Notes: generated from the sequence alone by a model not told the origin. Positions 26,527-35,482 are shown, numbered from the stretch's first letter. The stretch is DNA of 64,000 nt from Terrabacter aerolatus (GCF_007991735.1 NZ_BJYX01000006.1:161384-225383), one strand, 5' to 3'. A program made the numbers and translations.

Positions 26527-28010
26527 GGCTGCTCCCCCGTCGCGGGCAGCGCGAGCAGCCACTCGGTGCCGTGACCCGGCGCGGACCGCACCCGCAGGAC
26601 GGCCCCGAGGTCCGATGCCAGGTCGGCGACGACCCGCAGGCCCAGGTGCCCGGCGGCCGGAGGCTGCAGCGCCGGGTCGAAGCCGTTCCCGTCGTCCTCG
26701 ACGCGCAGCACGACCGGCCGGACGCGATCTCCGTCCTCGAGACCGAGCCGGAGGCGGACGTGGCTGGCCTCTGCGTGGCGCACGACGTTGCGCAGGCACT
26801 CGCGGGCCACCCGGTGCACCGCCTGCTGCGCCGCTGGTCCCAGGGCCTCCGTCGCTGCGTGGTCGACCTCGACGTCGACGGCGATCCCGCGTGCCGTGAG
26901 CGGGCGGGCGAGGTCCGAGAGCGCCGCCGCGAGTCCGGCGTCGGCGAGGCGGTCCGGGTAGAGGTCGACGAGGAGGGTGCGCAGGCTCGCCACGCTCCCG
27001 CGGACCGTCGTGGCCGCCTCGGTCATCGTGCCCTCGAGATCACGGCGGCCCTCGGCGCCGACCCGGGCTGCCGCGCCGGAGACGGCGAGCGAGCTCGCGA
27101 CGAGGTCCTGCACCGGCCCGTCGTGCAGGTCGGCGGCGATCCGTCGCCGCTCCCGGTCGGACGCGTCGACGGCCCGACGCAGCAGGTCCTCGCGCTGCGC
27201 GCGGGCCGACTCGAGCCGCTCGAGGAGGCGCCACAGGACCGGGGCGAGCAGCGCGAGCAGGAGCAGCAGGCTCGTCGTGAGCACCCCTGCGAGGCCGCGC
27301 CACAGGTCGAACGCGCGGTTCTGCACGGGGGCGTAGTCGCCGTACACCTCGAAGAGCAGCTGCGAGCCCGACGGCGTCCAGACCGGGCGGTAGACCTCGA
27401 GGAGCTTGCCGCCGTAGCGCTCGAACTCGTTCTCCGACCGGGCGAGGTCCGAGACCTCGGCCCGCGTCTGGGGTGAGGACAGCGCCTCGCGCTGGTCCTC
27501 GGCGAGGGTGAACCGCTGGCCCACGAGTCGGGCGTCGTCGGCGTAGACGATCGTGCCGTCGGGCCGCCACAGCTTGACCCGGACGATGCCCGCGGGCAGC
27601 ACCCGTTCCCGGACCACGCGGTCCACGGCGGCCACCGCGGTGGCGTCCCCGACGAGCAGCCCGTCCTGGAGGGTCGGCTGGACGACGGTGAGGGCGAGCA
27701 GGTTGGTCGTGTGCGCGGCGTCGTTGACCGCCTCGCGCTCGGCCAGCCGGCTCGCGGCCCACGATGCGCCCAGGACGACGACGACGGGGACGACGATGGC
27801 GGTCGCGCCGAGCTGCAGCAGCATCCGGCGGCGCGTCGGCAGCCGCCCCTCCCGGGTGGGAGCGGGGCCGTCGGCCAGGGTCGTCCAGCCGGGGCCGGTC
27901 GTGTCCGGACGCGCCGCCGCGCCGCCCGACCGGGGAGGGGTGGTCGGGCGGGCGGACTCGGCGGACTCTGCGGACTCGGCGGCGGACTGCTCGCCTGGTG
28001 CGGGGCGCAT
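26523..28010 (-). CDS. Membrane sensor histidine kinase (HisKA_3 type)
   Basis: 495 residues. A Ser/Ala/Glu-rich cytosolic N-terminus with AES repeats is followed by a first membrane segment (about 63-85), an extracytoplasmic sensor domain (about 86-235) and a second membrane segment (about 240-262). Next come the dimerisation/phosphoacceptor motif ERRRIAADLHDGPVQDL and a HATPase domain. The phospho-His is in DLHDG. It starts five bases after the stop of the low-complexity secreted protein, so those genes and the regulator form one operon. Confidence 0.9.
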   Translation of the reverse strand: MRPAPGEQSAAESAESAESARPTTPPRSGGAAARPDTTGPGWTTLADGPAPTREGRLPTRRRMLLQLGATAIVVPVVVVLGASWAASRLAEREAVNDAAHTTNLLALTVVQPTLQDGLLVGDATAVAAVDRVVRERVLPAGIVRVKLWRPDGTIVYADDARLVGQRFTLAEDQREALSSPQTRAEVSDLARSENEFERYGGKLLEVYRPVWTPSGSQLLFEVYGDYAPVQNRAFDLWRGLAGVLTTSLLLLLALLAPVLWRLLERLESARAQREDLLRRAVDASDRERRRIAADLHDGPVQDLVASSLAVSGAAARVGAEGRRDLEGTMTEAATTVRGSVASLRTLLVDLYPDRLADAGLAAALSDLARPLTARGIAVDVEVDHAATEALGPAAQQAVHRVARECLRNVVRHAEASHVRLRLGLEDGDRVRPVVLRVEDDGNGFDPALQPPAAGHLGLRVVADLASDLGAVLRVRSAPGHGTEWLLALPATGEQP

Positions 28011-28015
28011 GGTCG

Positions 28016-28549
28016 TCAGTGGTCATCGCCTCCGCGGTCGTCCGAGCCGTGGCGCCCGGTCGAGTGTGACGACGTGGACGACGTGGACGACGTGGACGAC
28101 GTGGACGACGTGGACGACGTGGACGACGTGGACGCCGTGGACGGCGAGTCGTCGGAGCCGCTCGACGTGCTCGACCCGCTCGACCAGCTCGACCCGCTCG
28201 ACCCGCTCGACCCGCTCGACCCGCTCGACCCGCTCGAGCGGCTGCCGCCGTGGTCGTCCCCCGGCTCGGCGGTCCGGGTGGCGGTGGGCCGGTCACCGCC
28301 GTGGTCGTCCCCGGGCTCGACGGTCCGGGTGGCGGCGGGACGGTCACCGCCGTGGTCGTCCCCGGGCTCGGCGGTCCGGGTGGCGGTGGGACGGTCACCG
28401 CCGTGGTCGTCGACCGGTGCGAGCACCTGGGCCGACGGCGGCACCGGTGTCGGCACGGACTCGGCGAAGGAGCTGTTGCCGACCAGACCCAGGGTCGCCG
28501 GCGTGAGGGCGGCTGCGGCCGCCACCGAGATGGCAAGTCGTCGCATCAT
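28016..28549 (-). CDS. Secreted low-complexity repeat protein (DDHGGDRP repeats, SSG and SST tracts)
   Basis: 177 residues from the ATG with AGGAGA at seven bases (a GTG two codons earlier is possible). A signal peptide (about 1-30, ending SFAES) precedes three 17-residue repeats, each containing GDDHGGDRP and ATRT. A run of about seven SSG triplets follows, then about seven SST triplets and an Asp/His/Gly-rich end. The Asp-His clusters could bind metal. It is the first gene of an operon with a sensor kinase and regulator, so it may be the sensed or regulated surface component. The reverse strand also stays open through the repeats, but composition and signal peptide favour this strand. Confidence 0.72.
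   Translation of the reverse strand: MMRRLAISVAAAAALTPATLGLVGNSSFAESVPTPVPPSAQVLAPVDDHGGDRPTATRTAEPGDDHGGDRPAATRTVEPGDDHGGDRPTATRTAEPGDDHGGSRSSGSSGSSGSSGSSGSSWSSGSSTSSGSDDSPSTASTSSTSSTSSTSSTSSTSSTSSHSTGRHGSDDRGGDDH
28069..28410. repeat. Coding minisatellites: 9-bp and 51-bp tandem repeats
   Basis: Three adjacent arrays lie within the secreted-protein gene. A 9-bp unit (GACGACGTG) runs at 28069-28143, a 9-bp unit (CTCGACCCG) at about 28161-28237, and a 51-bp unit repeats about 3.3 times from 28246 to 28410. All periods are multiples of three, so copy-number change would keep the frame and only alter repeat length. Confidence 0.85.
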
Positions 28550-28577
28550 GATCACGTCTCCTCTCCTGCTCGCCCGG

Positions 28578-28988
28578 TCAGCCGGCGAAGGTCAGTGCAC
28601 CACGGCAGGTGGCGCCCGTGGCGGTGTTGGTGGCCGTGGCGGTGAACCGGTCCGTGCCGGCGCGGTTGGCGACGACCCGACGCACCTCGAACGAGCCGCC
28701 GGGTGCGGCCGTCGTGAACGTCCCGCTCGTGACGACGACGCCGTTGTCGGCGAGGTTCACCCGCCAGTGCTGGCCCGACCGGTTCGTGTCGAGCTCGTAG
28801 TCGACCTCGAGGGCCCGGTCCTCGCTCTTGACCACGAGCTTCCACGCGCCGAGGCCGGCGCAGGTGCCGGACGTTCGCGCCTCGGCCCCCTTGGCGGACG
28901 CCGGTGCCGCGAGGGCCAGGGCGCCCAGTCCGGACGTCGCGAGCGACAGTGCGACGACTCCGCTGGTGAGAGTTCTGCGTGCGTTCAT
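28578..28988 (-). CDS. Small secreted protein with one probable disulfide
   Basis: 136 residues. The signal peptide (about 1-32) ends APASAKG. The mature domain is beta-rich with two Cys (GTCAGLG and ATCRGAL) at its two ends, as in small immunoglobulin-like or lectin-like domains. No family recognised. The ATG follows GGAGG. It ends 29 bases before the start of the repeat-protein gene and may share its transcript. Confidence 0.75.
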   Translation of the reverse strand: MNARRTLTSGVVALSLATSGLGALALAAPASAKGAEARTSGTCAGLGAWKLVVKSEDRALEVDYELDTNRSGQHWRVNLADNGVVVTSGTFTTAAPGGSFEVRRVVANRAGTDRFTATATNTATGATCRGALTFAG

Positions 28989-29107
28989 GGTGGCCTCCTC
29001 GGCGTCCACCGGTCGGTCCGGCGGTCAGCATCTGCTGCACCCCTCACGCTGCCGGTCGCGATGGGCGGTCCGCCATCGGGCTTTGGTACTAGTACCGCCC
29101 GGGCCGG

Positions 29108-30106
29108 TCAGAGCTCCTTGGCCCACTCGCGCGTCCACCCGGTGACGACGAAGCCGATGCGCTCGTTGATTGCGATCATGTGCGCGTTCGACTCGGCGTT
29201 CCAGGTGCGCACGGACGTGACGTCGGGGCGTTCGCGCTGGAGGGCACGGAGGTTCGCCAGCTTGACCGCGAGGCCCAGCGCGCGGCCGCGGTGCTCACGC
29301 AGGACGAGGGTGTCGACCTGCACGGCGAGGTCCGGCTGCCCGGGCCGCACGACGAGGTCGGTGAAGGCGACGAGGCGACCCGTCGGGACGTGACGGGCGA
29401 CCGACTCGAGTCCCCAGACCGGGCTCGGGGTGTTCCAGACCAGGCGCACCCGCTCGGCGTCCCAGTCCTCCTCCTCGAGGTCGATGTCGCCGCTCGGGGC
29501 GTCGGTGCTCATCCGGCGAGCGAGCAGCGCCCGGTCCTCGAGCCACTCCCCGGGCAGCCCATCGACAGCCGTCTCGATGACGTATGCCGTGTCGTCGAGT
29601 CCCGGGTCGAGCATCGCGAGCGCCTCGTCGGGAACGGGCAGGACGAGGTCCTGCCGCAGGTCGAGCAGGGTCTGGTGATAGCCGTGCGCGAGAGCGAATC
29701 CCGTTGCCGCGTCACCGTGCTCGACAGGAGCACCGCTGTGCTCGTGGATCCGGACGCAGCCGTCGTCACGCAGCGACCGCTCGCAGTGGGCGAGGAGCAG
29801 CCGACCGATCCCCCGTCGCTGGTGGTCAGGGTGGACCGACAACCAGAGTCCGGCGGTGTCCACGTTGTCGCGCGTGCGCCGGATCGTCTGCGCGGCAGCC
29901 ACGAGGACCCCTGTCGCCTCGTCGGCGACGGCGAAGGCGCGCCTGGCCTCGTGCCGTCGGGCAGCCACGTCGACGATCTCCTCGACGGAGGTGCGTTGGG
30001 CCGTCCGACCCCAGAGCGCGCGGTTCGCCGCGTGGTGCACCTCGAGCCAGGCCTCGCTCGTGCGGTCACCGGCCTCCAGCCGGATCTCCTTGGTGTGCAG
30101 GCTCAT
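29108..30106 (-). CDS. GNAT-family acetyltransferase, second of a tandem pair
   Basis: 332 residues with two GNAT-like modules. The first (about 1-160) has LSVHPDHQRRGIGRLLL as the acetyl-CoA loop. The second (about 190-332) is more degenerate, with TLVLREHRGRALGLAVK and SVRTWNAESNAHMIAIN. The linker contains RRMSTDAPSGDIDLEEEDWD, nearly identical in the adjacent paralogue. The ATG overlaps the stop of that paralogue. The substrate is unknown; such double-GNAT proteins are frequent in Micrococcales and Streptomyces. Confidence 0.85.
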   Translation of the reverse strand: MSLHTKEIRLEAGDRTSEAWLEVHHAANRALWGRTAQRTSVEEIVDVAARRHEARRAFAVADEATGVLVAAAQTIRRTRDNVDTAGLWLSVHPDHQRRGIGRLLLAHCERSLRDDGCVRIHEHSGAPVEHGDAATGFALAHGYHQTLLDLRQDLVLPVPDEALAMLDPGLDDTAYVIETAVDGLPGEWLEDRALLARRMSTDAPSGDIDLEEEDWDAERVRLVWNTPSPVWGLESVARHVPTGRLVAFTDLVVRPGQPDLAVQVDTLVLREHRGRALGLAVKLANLRALQRERPDVTSVRTWNAESNAHMIAINERIGFVVTGWTREWAKEL

Positions 30107-31125
30107 TCGGGCACCCTGACGACCTTCTGCCACTCGCGGCTGTAGCCGTCGACGGTGTAGCCGAGTCGGCGGTTGACGGCGAGCATGTGCTCGTTGGATG
30201 CGGCGTTCCACGTGCGGATCGCGCTGACCTCCGGCAGCTCGTCCATGACGCGCAGGGCGTTGGCCGCCTTGAGGCGCAGCCCGAGCCCGTGACCGCGGTG
30301 CTCCCTGAGCACGAGCGTGTCCTGCTGGTAGCCGAGGTCCGGCTCACCGGCCGAGACCCCGACCGTCGTGAAGCCGACGAGCCGTCCGCTGGGCAGGTGC
30401 CGGGCCGCCGTCTCGACGGCCCGGCGGCCGGAGGCGCTGGCTCGCGCGAGGCTGGCCCGCAGGCGCTCGACGTCCCAGTCCTCCTCCTCGAGGTCGAGGT
30501 CGTCGGAGGGTGCGTCGGTGCTCATCCGCTGCTGCAGGAGCGCGCGGTCCTCGAGCCACGCCTCCGGCATGTCGTCGACCCAGGACTCGAGGCGGTAGTC
30601 CTCGGCCCCCGGTGCGGCGACGAGCGCCGTGAGGGCGGCGCGGTCGGCCGGCAGGGCCTGCTCGCTGCGCAGCACCGTCTGGGCCACGACGTAGCCGCGC
30701 GCCGTCGCGAACGCCTCGGAGGCGTCGGACCTGCCCTCCGCCCACTCGGTCTCGACGAGGAGCGTGCTCCGCCCGTGCTCGGCCGCGACGCGCTCGGCCT
30801 CGGCGACGAGCGCCGAGCCGACTCCGCGTCCGCGCAGGGACGGCTCGACCGACAGCCACAGCAGGGCGCTGCGCAGGTTGTCGCGCAGCGGCAGGTGCAC
30901 CTCGAGCGCCCCGACCACCTCGCCACCCGACCACGCGGCCCAGGCGACCCGCTTCTTGTCGGCCCCGCGGACGAACCCCTGCACCTCCTCGAGGGTCCAT
31001 GCGCTCCCCCGGTCGCCGAAGATGTCGCGCTGGACGGCCGCGTGCACCCCGATCCAGCCGCGGGCGGCCGGCTCCTGGCTCGGATCCAGCAGGTCGAGGG
31101 GCCTGATCTCGAGGTCGTCGCTCAC
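30103..31125 (-). CDS. GNAT-family acetyltransferase, first of a tandem pair
   Basis: 340 residues, GTG start. It is a paralogue of the following gene. The N-terminal GNAT module has LSVEPSLRGRGVGSAL, the shared linker RMSTDAPSDDLDLEEEDW, and the C-terminal module TLVLREHRGHGLGLRLK followed by AIRTWNAASNEHMLAVN. The conserved linker suggests it is part of the active site or dimer interface rather than a spacer. The start was chosen because it gives the MSDDLEIRPL beginning expected for a GNAT; the frame is open further upstream without a ribosome-binding site. Confidence 0.84.
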   Translation of the reverse strand: MSDDLEIRPLDLLDPSQEPAARGWIGVHAAVQRDIFGDRGSAWTLEEVQGFVRGADKKRVAWAAWSGGEVVGALEVHLPLRDNLRSALLWLSVEPSLRGRGVGSALVAEAERVAAEHGRSTLLVETEWAEGRSDASEAFATARGYVVAQTVLRSEQALPADRAALTALVAAPGAEDYRLESWVDDMPEAWLEDRALLQQRMSTDAPSDDLDLEEEDWDVERLRASLARASASGRRAVETAARHLPSGRLVGFTTVGVSAGEPDLGYQQDTLVLREHRGHGLGLRLKAANALRVMDELPEVSAIRTWNAASNEHMLAVNRRLGYTVDGYSREWQKVVRVPE

Positions 31126-31277
31126 GAGCCCGAGTCTGTCGGCCCGGCCACCACGAAGGCGAGCGATTTGTCCGCGACCGTCGACACACGGCATACGCGA
31201 TCGGTCAGGCATACGGGAGCGCCGGCCGACGTTACAGGGACGTAAGACGATCCCGGCAGCAAGGATGTGACACTGGC

Positions 31278-31982
31278 ATGGTGTTCGGATTCGGTAGGAA
31301 GTCCCAGATGCCCAGCCGCGACGACGCCCTCTCGGGTCGCGCGGAACGCCCCTTCACCGTGAACCCCACCCACGTCGTGCTCGGCACCCCGCTCGAGGGG
31401 CCGTGGCCCGAGGGCTCGGAGGTGCTCTACGTCGCGATGGGCTGCTTCTGGGGCGTCGAGCGGATCTTCTGGAAGCAGGAGGGGGTCGTCTCGACCGCGG
31501 CCGGCTACATGGGCGGCTACACCCCCAACCCCACCTACGAGGAGACATGCACCGGCCTCACCGGTCACGCCGAGACGGTCCGGGTCGTCTACGACCCCAC
31601 CCGGACGAGCCCCGAGCTGCTCCTCAAGGCGTTCTGGGAGAACCACGACCCGACGACGGCGAACCGGCAGGGCAACGACGTCGGCACCGCCTACCGCTCA
31701 GCGATCTACTGGATGACCGAGGGGCAGCGGCTCGCCGCCGAGGCGACGCGCGAGGCGTTCCAGAAGGTGCTGGGCGGCTTCGGCTACGGGCAGATCTCGA
31801 CCGAGATCCGGTCGGCCGACGACGCCGGACCGTTCTACCTCGCCGAGGACTACCACCAGGGCTACCTGCACAAGAACCCCGGCGGCTACTGCAACCACGG
31901 ACCCAACGGCATGACGTGCCCGGTCGGCATCGTGCGCCAGGACCAGCTGCCCGCGCAGCAGGACATCGCTCCGCCCGCCTGA
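31278..31982 (+). CDS. msrA: Peptide methionine sulfoxide reductase MsrA
   Basis: 234 residues. It reduces methionine-S-sulfoxide in proteins. The catalytic Cys is in GCFWGVE, preceded by a ~50-residue extension, longer than in minimal MsrA. GGYTPNPTYEE, ENHDPTT and AEDYHQGYL are family motifs; a resolving Cys is in GGYCNHGP, with a second in MTCPVG. The upstream region (31126-31277) holds two GTATGCC copies 18 bases apart. Confidence 0.93.
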   Translation: MVFGFGRKSQMPSRDDALSGRAERPFTVNPTHVVLGTPLEGPWPEGSEVLYVAMGCFWGVERIFWKQEGVVSTAAGYMGGYTPNPTYEETCTGLTGHAETVRVVYDPTRTSPELLLKAFWENHDPTTANRQGNDVGTAYRSAIYWMTEGQRLAAEATREAFQKVLGGFGYGQISTEIRSADDAGPFYLAEDYHQGYLHKNPGGYCNHGPNGMTCPVGIVRQDQLPAQQDIAPPA

Positions 31983-31997
31983 GCCCCGTCCCGACGA

Positions 31998-32037
31998 CAC
32001 GGACGCGTCCACCCCGACCCGGGTGGGCGCGTCCGTG
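31998..32037 (+). terminator. msrA terminator hairpin
   Basis: CACGGACGCG pairs with CGCGTCCGTG. After a T/G mismatch, CCACCC pairs with GGGTGG. It begins 16 bases past the msrA stop. Confidence 0.8.
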
Positions 32038-32115
32038 CGTCACGGCAGGGAACCGACGGCCGGACCACGACATCGACGGTCAGGCACCGCGACACCTCAC
32101 GACCAGGGAGCACGC

Positions 32116-32520
32116 ATGAACGACGAGCCGGGCCGCCTCGAGCAGCACGAGGCCGTGACCTCCGAGCACGACGAGGCGGTCGCCCGGGGCGAGAGGCGGG
32201 TGCTGCGGCGGACCACGACCGGCGAGCTGCGCAGCTTCCCCGCGGACGAGATCGGGTTCAGCCCGGGTCGCGGTCAGGCACAGGTCAGGACGTGGTGGGG
32301 CATGGCGGTCCTCGCGGCCCTGATGGCGCTGCTCTCCCTGGGGGCCGTGGTGGGGATGTTCCTCGTCCCCCTGTCCCGGGGCGACGGCCCGCAGTGGGGC
32401 GGGCTCGTCCTCGTCGCGATGGGAGGGCTGTTCACGTGGTACGCCGTGGGGCTCTCCCGCGACGAGTACCGCGCCAAGCAGGTCCGCCGGGAGCGGTCCT
32501 CCCCCGAGCCCGGCGACTGA
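32116..32520 (+). CDS. Small two-span membrane protein
   Basis: 134 residues. A charged N-terminus (1-60, Glu/Arg/His-rich), two membrane helices (about 61-82 and 95-113) and a basic tail. No family recognised. The ATG has AGGGAG eight bases upstream. Alone in its transcript, between the msrA terminator and its own hairpin. Confidence 0.72.
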   Translation: MNDEPGRLEQHEAVTSEHDEAVARGERRVLRRTTTGELRSFPADEIGFSPGRGQAQVRTWWGMAVLAALMALLSLGAVVGMFLVPLSRGDGPQWGGLVLVAMGGLFTWYAVGLSRDEYRAKQVRRERSSPEPGD

Positions 32521-32548
32521 CACCCCCGCGCCGCGCGAGACGGACTCC

Positions 32549-32567
32549 CCCACCCGACTCGGGTGGG
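32549..32567. terminator. Short GC hairpin after the small membrane gene
   Basis: CCCACCCG pairs with CGGGTGGG around ACT, 29 bases past the stop. It lies at the truncated end of the pseudogene on the opposite strand. Confidence 0.6.
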
Positions 32568-32571
32568 CCCC

Positions 32572-34276
32572 GCCCCGTGCTCGGTCTCGCCCGGGTAGAC
32601 CATCGCGAGCTCCCGGAAGGCCGAGGTGCCCGGCGTCGTCACGTCGGTGCCGGGACGTCCGGCGCTCGAGGCCCACGCCAGCTGCTGGAGCCACGTCTGC
32701 ATCGCCGGCGAGTGTCCACGCACGTCGTTGAAGCCGCCTTGGGCCGCGTTGCAGTGCGTGGGCCGGAGAGGGTGAGTGAGGTCGTCGTGTTGGACGCGAT
32801 CTCACCGGCCGAGGTCCCGGCCATGACGCGCATGCCGGTCGACTGGTTCGCCAGCCAGGGCTGCGTTCCGTCGTCGAGCGTGAGGCCGGTCGCGGCACAT
32901 GTCGCGGACGGCCACGAGGTGCGTGCGCTGCCGGCATCCATGACGACCCCGGCGGCAGGTGCTGTCCTCACCATCGTCATGCGGAAGACGAGCTTGCTCG
33001 TCGTCGGGTCCCGGGCGAGGTCGTCGAGTCCGATGCCGGCGGCCGTGAGCTTGCCGATGAGGTCCTGGAGCGAGTCGAAGGACGGGTTGCCGACGGTCGT
33101 GGCGTCGAAGCCTGCCGGCGCCGGCTGGTGCGGATCGGGCTGCTGGACGACGTTTGCCTCGAGGAAGTCGACGAGAACCTGGTTGGCCTTGACGACGTCG
33201 GGCACCGTCCCGCGCAGGAACGGCAGGTCGAGGTTGCCCGTCGTCGGCAGCGGTCCGCCCCCGTCGGGTCGAACTTCGCCTGCTGGATGCCCGACAGCGC
33301 GACGACGACCTCCGCGAGCCCGTCGGCCAGGTCGCGCAGCCTCATGTTCTGGAACTTGCCGACGATGCCGGCCAGGCTCTGCGCGGTCACGACGGGAGTG
33401 CCCGCGGAGATGTCGGGCCACGCGACCGACACGTCTGCGGCGACGTTGGTGGGAGACTCGCGCCGGCCAGGGCGCTCGTGTCGACGGCGACCGACAGCGT
33501 GCCGCTGACCGAGCCGGGCGTGCCGGGGTCGGACGGTGAGCCGGTCGGGTCGAGGTTGGCCGAGACGAGACCGGCGAGCGAACCGTCGGCCGCGAGCTCG
33601 CCGTCGCCGACGCCGGCCGCGTCGAAGCCGAGCACTCCGTCGTTGTTCGGGTCGTTGACGCGGGCGTACGTGTGGGCCTTGACGGTGAAGTCCGTACCGC
33701 TCAGCGTGACACCGAGGATGCCGACCGCCGCCTTGGCGGAGCCGGAGAGGGTGGCGCTGACGTCGACGTCGAGGCGTGGCGCGTGGGGTGTGTCGCTCGC
33801 GAGGTAGACGCGGTTGGTCGTCGGGCCGGTCCAGACCACCCACAGCGAGGGGGTGGCCTCGACAATGGCCGTGACGCTCTTGGGCGCGCTCAGCTCGACC
33901 TTGGGGCTGGTTGAGCTGACGGCGAGGGCCTGCTGCGTCGCGGTCGGGGTCACGACGAGGTCGACGTGCACGCGCTTGCCGTCGCCGAGGCCGTCGACCG
34001 AGACGTCGAGCGTCCCGGTGCGCCCGCCCGGCAGCGAGACCGTCTCGCCGAGACGTACGGGAGCGGCTTGCCCGGGGCACCGACGGCAACGAGCCCTGCG
34101 GTCCACGTGGCGAGGTTCTTCGCGCCACCGCTCCCGCCGAGGAGCGCGACGACGCGGTCGACACCCGGGTCCGGGTCGGCGGCGTAGGCCGGGGACTGGC
34201 CGGCGAGCGCTCCCACGACGACGAGGAGCGAGGTGAGACCGGCTCCGAGGGCACGACGAATCGACTTGCGCACCAT
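32572..34276 (-). pseudogene. Degraded secreted-protein gene with at least four frameshifts
   Basis: Coding character moves through four changes of frame. It starts at ATG 34276 (GGGGAG upstream), with a signal peptide (RRALGAGLTSLLVVVGALAGQ) and LPYV. At ~34056 it continues in another frame as RLGETVSLPGGRTG. At ~33455 it passes to NVAADVSVAWPDISAG. At ~33260, in a run of five C, it passes to PLPTTGNLDLPFLRG. At ~32760 it passes to NAAQGGFNDVRGHSP and continues to FRELAMVYPGET. Each segment reads as normal protein and joins the next without overlap, so this was one secreted protein of about 560 residues or more. The lower boundary is uncertain. The family is unknown. Real decay and local sequencing error are both possible. 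Confidence 0.82.
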
Positions 34277-34520
34277 GATTCTCCCCAAGCGGGGGCGCGT
34301 CGTGTGCCCGTTCCCTGCGCGAGCCGTGTCCGCCACGCCATCCCTGGGCTCAAGGTATTGAGGAACACGTCACATGTCCGCGTAATCGTCGGAAATGACT
34401 GGGATTCGGTGATATCGGGACGGGTGGGACGCGTGGGACCAAACGGACGGATGACGGAAGGAGACGCGACGCTCCCAGGTCCGACGACGTCACCGGCCCT
34501 CGCGGTGGCAGGATGCCGCC

Positions 34521-34985
34521 ATGGCCGACAAGAGCTTCCACCTCAGCCGCGAGACGACGATCGCCGCTCCCCCGGAGCGCGTGCACGCCCTCATCGACGA
34601 CTTCCACGAGTGGCAGGCGTGGTCGCCCTGGGAGGGGATCGACCCCGCCATGGAGCGCACCTACGCCGGCTCACCGGCCGGCGTCGGCGCCGTCTACGCC
34701 TGGCGCGGCAACAGCAAGGCCGGCGAGGGACGCATGGAGATCCTCGAGTCGGAGCCGCAGCACGTCGCGGTCGACCTCCTCTTCGCGGCGCCGATGAAGG
34801 CCCACAACCGCGTCGACTTCACGCTGACTCCCGCAGGTGACGGCACCCACGTCGAGTGGGCCATGACCGGGCCCCAGAACGTCGTCATGCGCCTCATGAG
34901 CAAGGTCTGGTCGATGGAGAAGCTCATCGGCCCCGACTTCGAGAAGGGGCTGGCGCAGCTCAAGGTCGCCGCCGAGAACGCATGA
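34521..34985 (+). CDS. SRPBCC (polyketide cyclase/dehydrase-like) protein
   Basis: 154 residues. The START/Bet v1-like pattern is seen: ETTIAAPPERVHALIDDFHEWQAWSPWE at the N-terminus, beta strands, and a long C-terminal helix (KLIGPDFEKGLAQLKVAAE). These bind hydrophobic ligands; no specific role is evident. Its stop overlaps an ATG that should begin the GNAT gene. The 244 bases upstream are AT-richer than average, presumably promoters for both directions. Confidence 0.85.
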   Translation: MADKSFHLSRETTIAAPPERVHALIDDFHEWQAWSPWEGIDPAMERTYAGSPAGVGAVYAWRGNSKAGEGRMEILESEPQHVAVDLLFAAPMKAHNRVDFTLTPAGDGTHVEWAMTGPQNVVMRLMSKVWSMEKLIGPDFEKGLAQLKVAAENA

Positions 34986-35013
34986 GCCCCTTGGTGATCC
35001 GTCGCGGGACGAC

Positions 35014-35433
35014 GTGGGCGCGATCGTGGCTCTCCTCGCCGACGACCCGCTCGGCGCGGCTCGCGAGGACCCGGGCGACACGCAGACGTACGACACGGCA
35101 TACGAACGGGTGGAGTCCGACCCGGGTCAGCACCTCGTCGTCGCCGATCGGGACGGCACCGTCGTCGGCACGCTCCAGCTCAGCATCATCCCCGGGATGT
35201 CCCGGCGGGGCGCCACCCGCTCGGTCATCGAGGGTGTTCGCGTCGCCCGGGACGAGCGCGGTTCGGGTCTCGGGACCGAGCTCGTCACCTGGGCGGTCGA
35301 CGAGTCACGCCGGCTCGGCGCCACCCTCGTGCAGCTGACGAGCGACGCGACCCGCACGGACGCTCGCCGGTTCTACGAGCGCCTCGGCTTCGTCGCATCG
35401 CACGTGGGTCTCAAGCTGGCGCTGGACGACTGA
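35014..35433 (+). CDS. GNAT-family acetyltransferase with an apparent N-terminal frameshift
   Basis: 139 residues from GTG. The acetyl-CoA loop is RDERGSGLGTELV, and RRFYERLGF is the C-terminal signature. The expected first strand (MSPLVIRR, from an ATG at 34982 overlapping the upstream stop) is in a different frame from DDVGAIVALLADD. A one-base change near 35003-35010 would join them into a normal ~150-residue GNAT. Either the gene starts late at GTG without its first strand, or it is frameshifted. One GTATGCCG site encodes Thr-Ala-Tyr. Confidence 0.65.
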   Translation: MGAIVALLADDPLGAAREDPGDTQTYDTAYERVESDPGQHLVVADRDGTVVGTLQLSIIPGMSRRGATRSVIEGVRVARDERGSGLGTELVTWAVDESRRLGATLVQLTSDATRTDARRFYERLGFVASHVGLKLALDD

Positions 35434-35459
35434 CCCCGCGGGCGGCTGCCCACGGGGTC
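35432..35459. terminator. Terminator hairpin between convergent genes
   Basis: GACCCCG pairs with CGGGGTC, with an inner GGGC/GCCC stem. It overlaps the GNAT stop and lies just beyond the end of the M13 peptidase gene. Confidence 0.7.
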
Positions 35460-35482
35460 GGTCGTCAGGCCGGCCGTCGACG

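Noticed and set aside
27711..29393. Plus-strand frame reading through the minisatellite (DDVDD and DPL repeats)
   Set aside because: The minus strand has a signal peptide, a ribosome-binding site and operon context; the plus frame also runs antisense through the sensor kinase gene.
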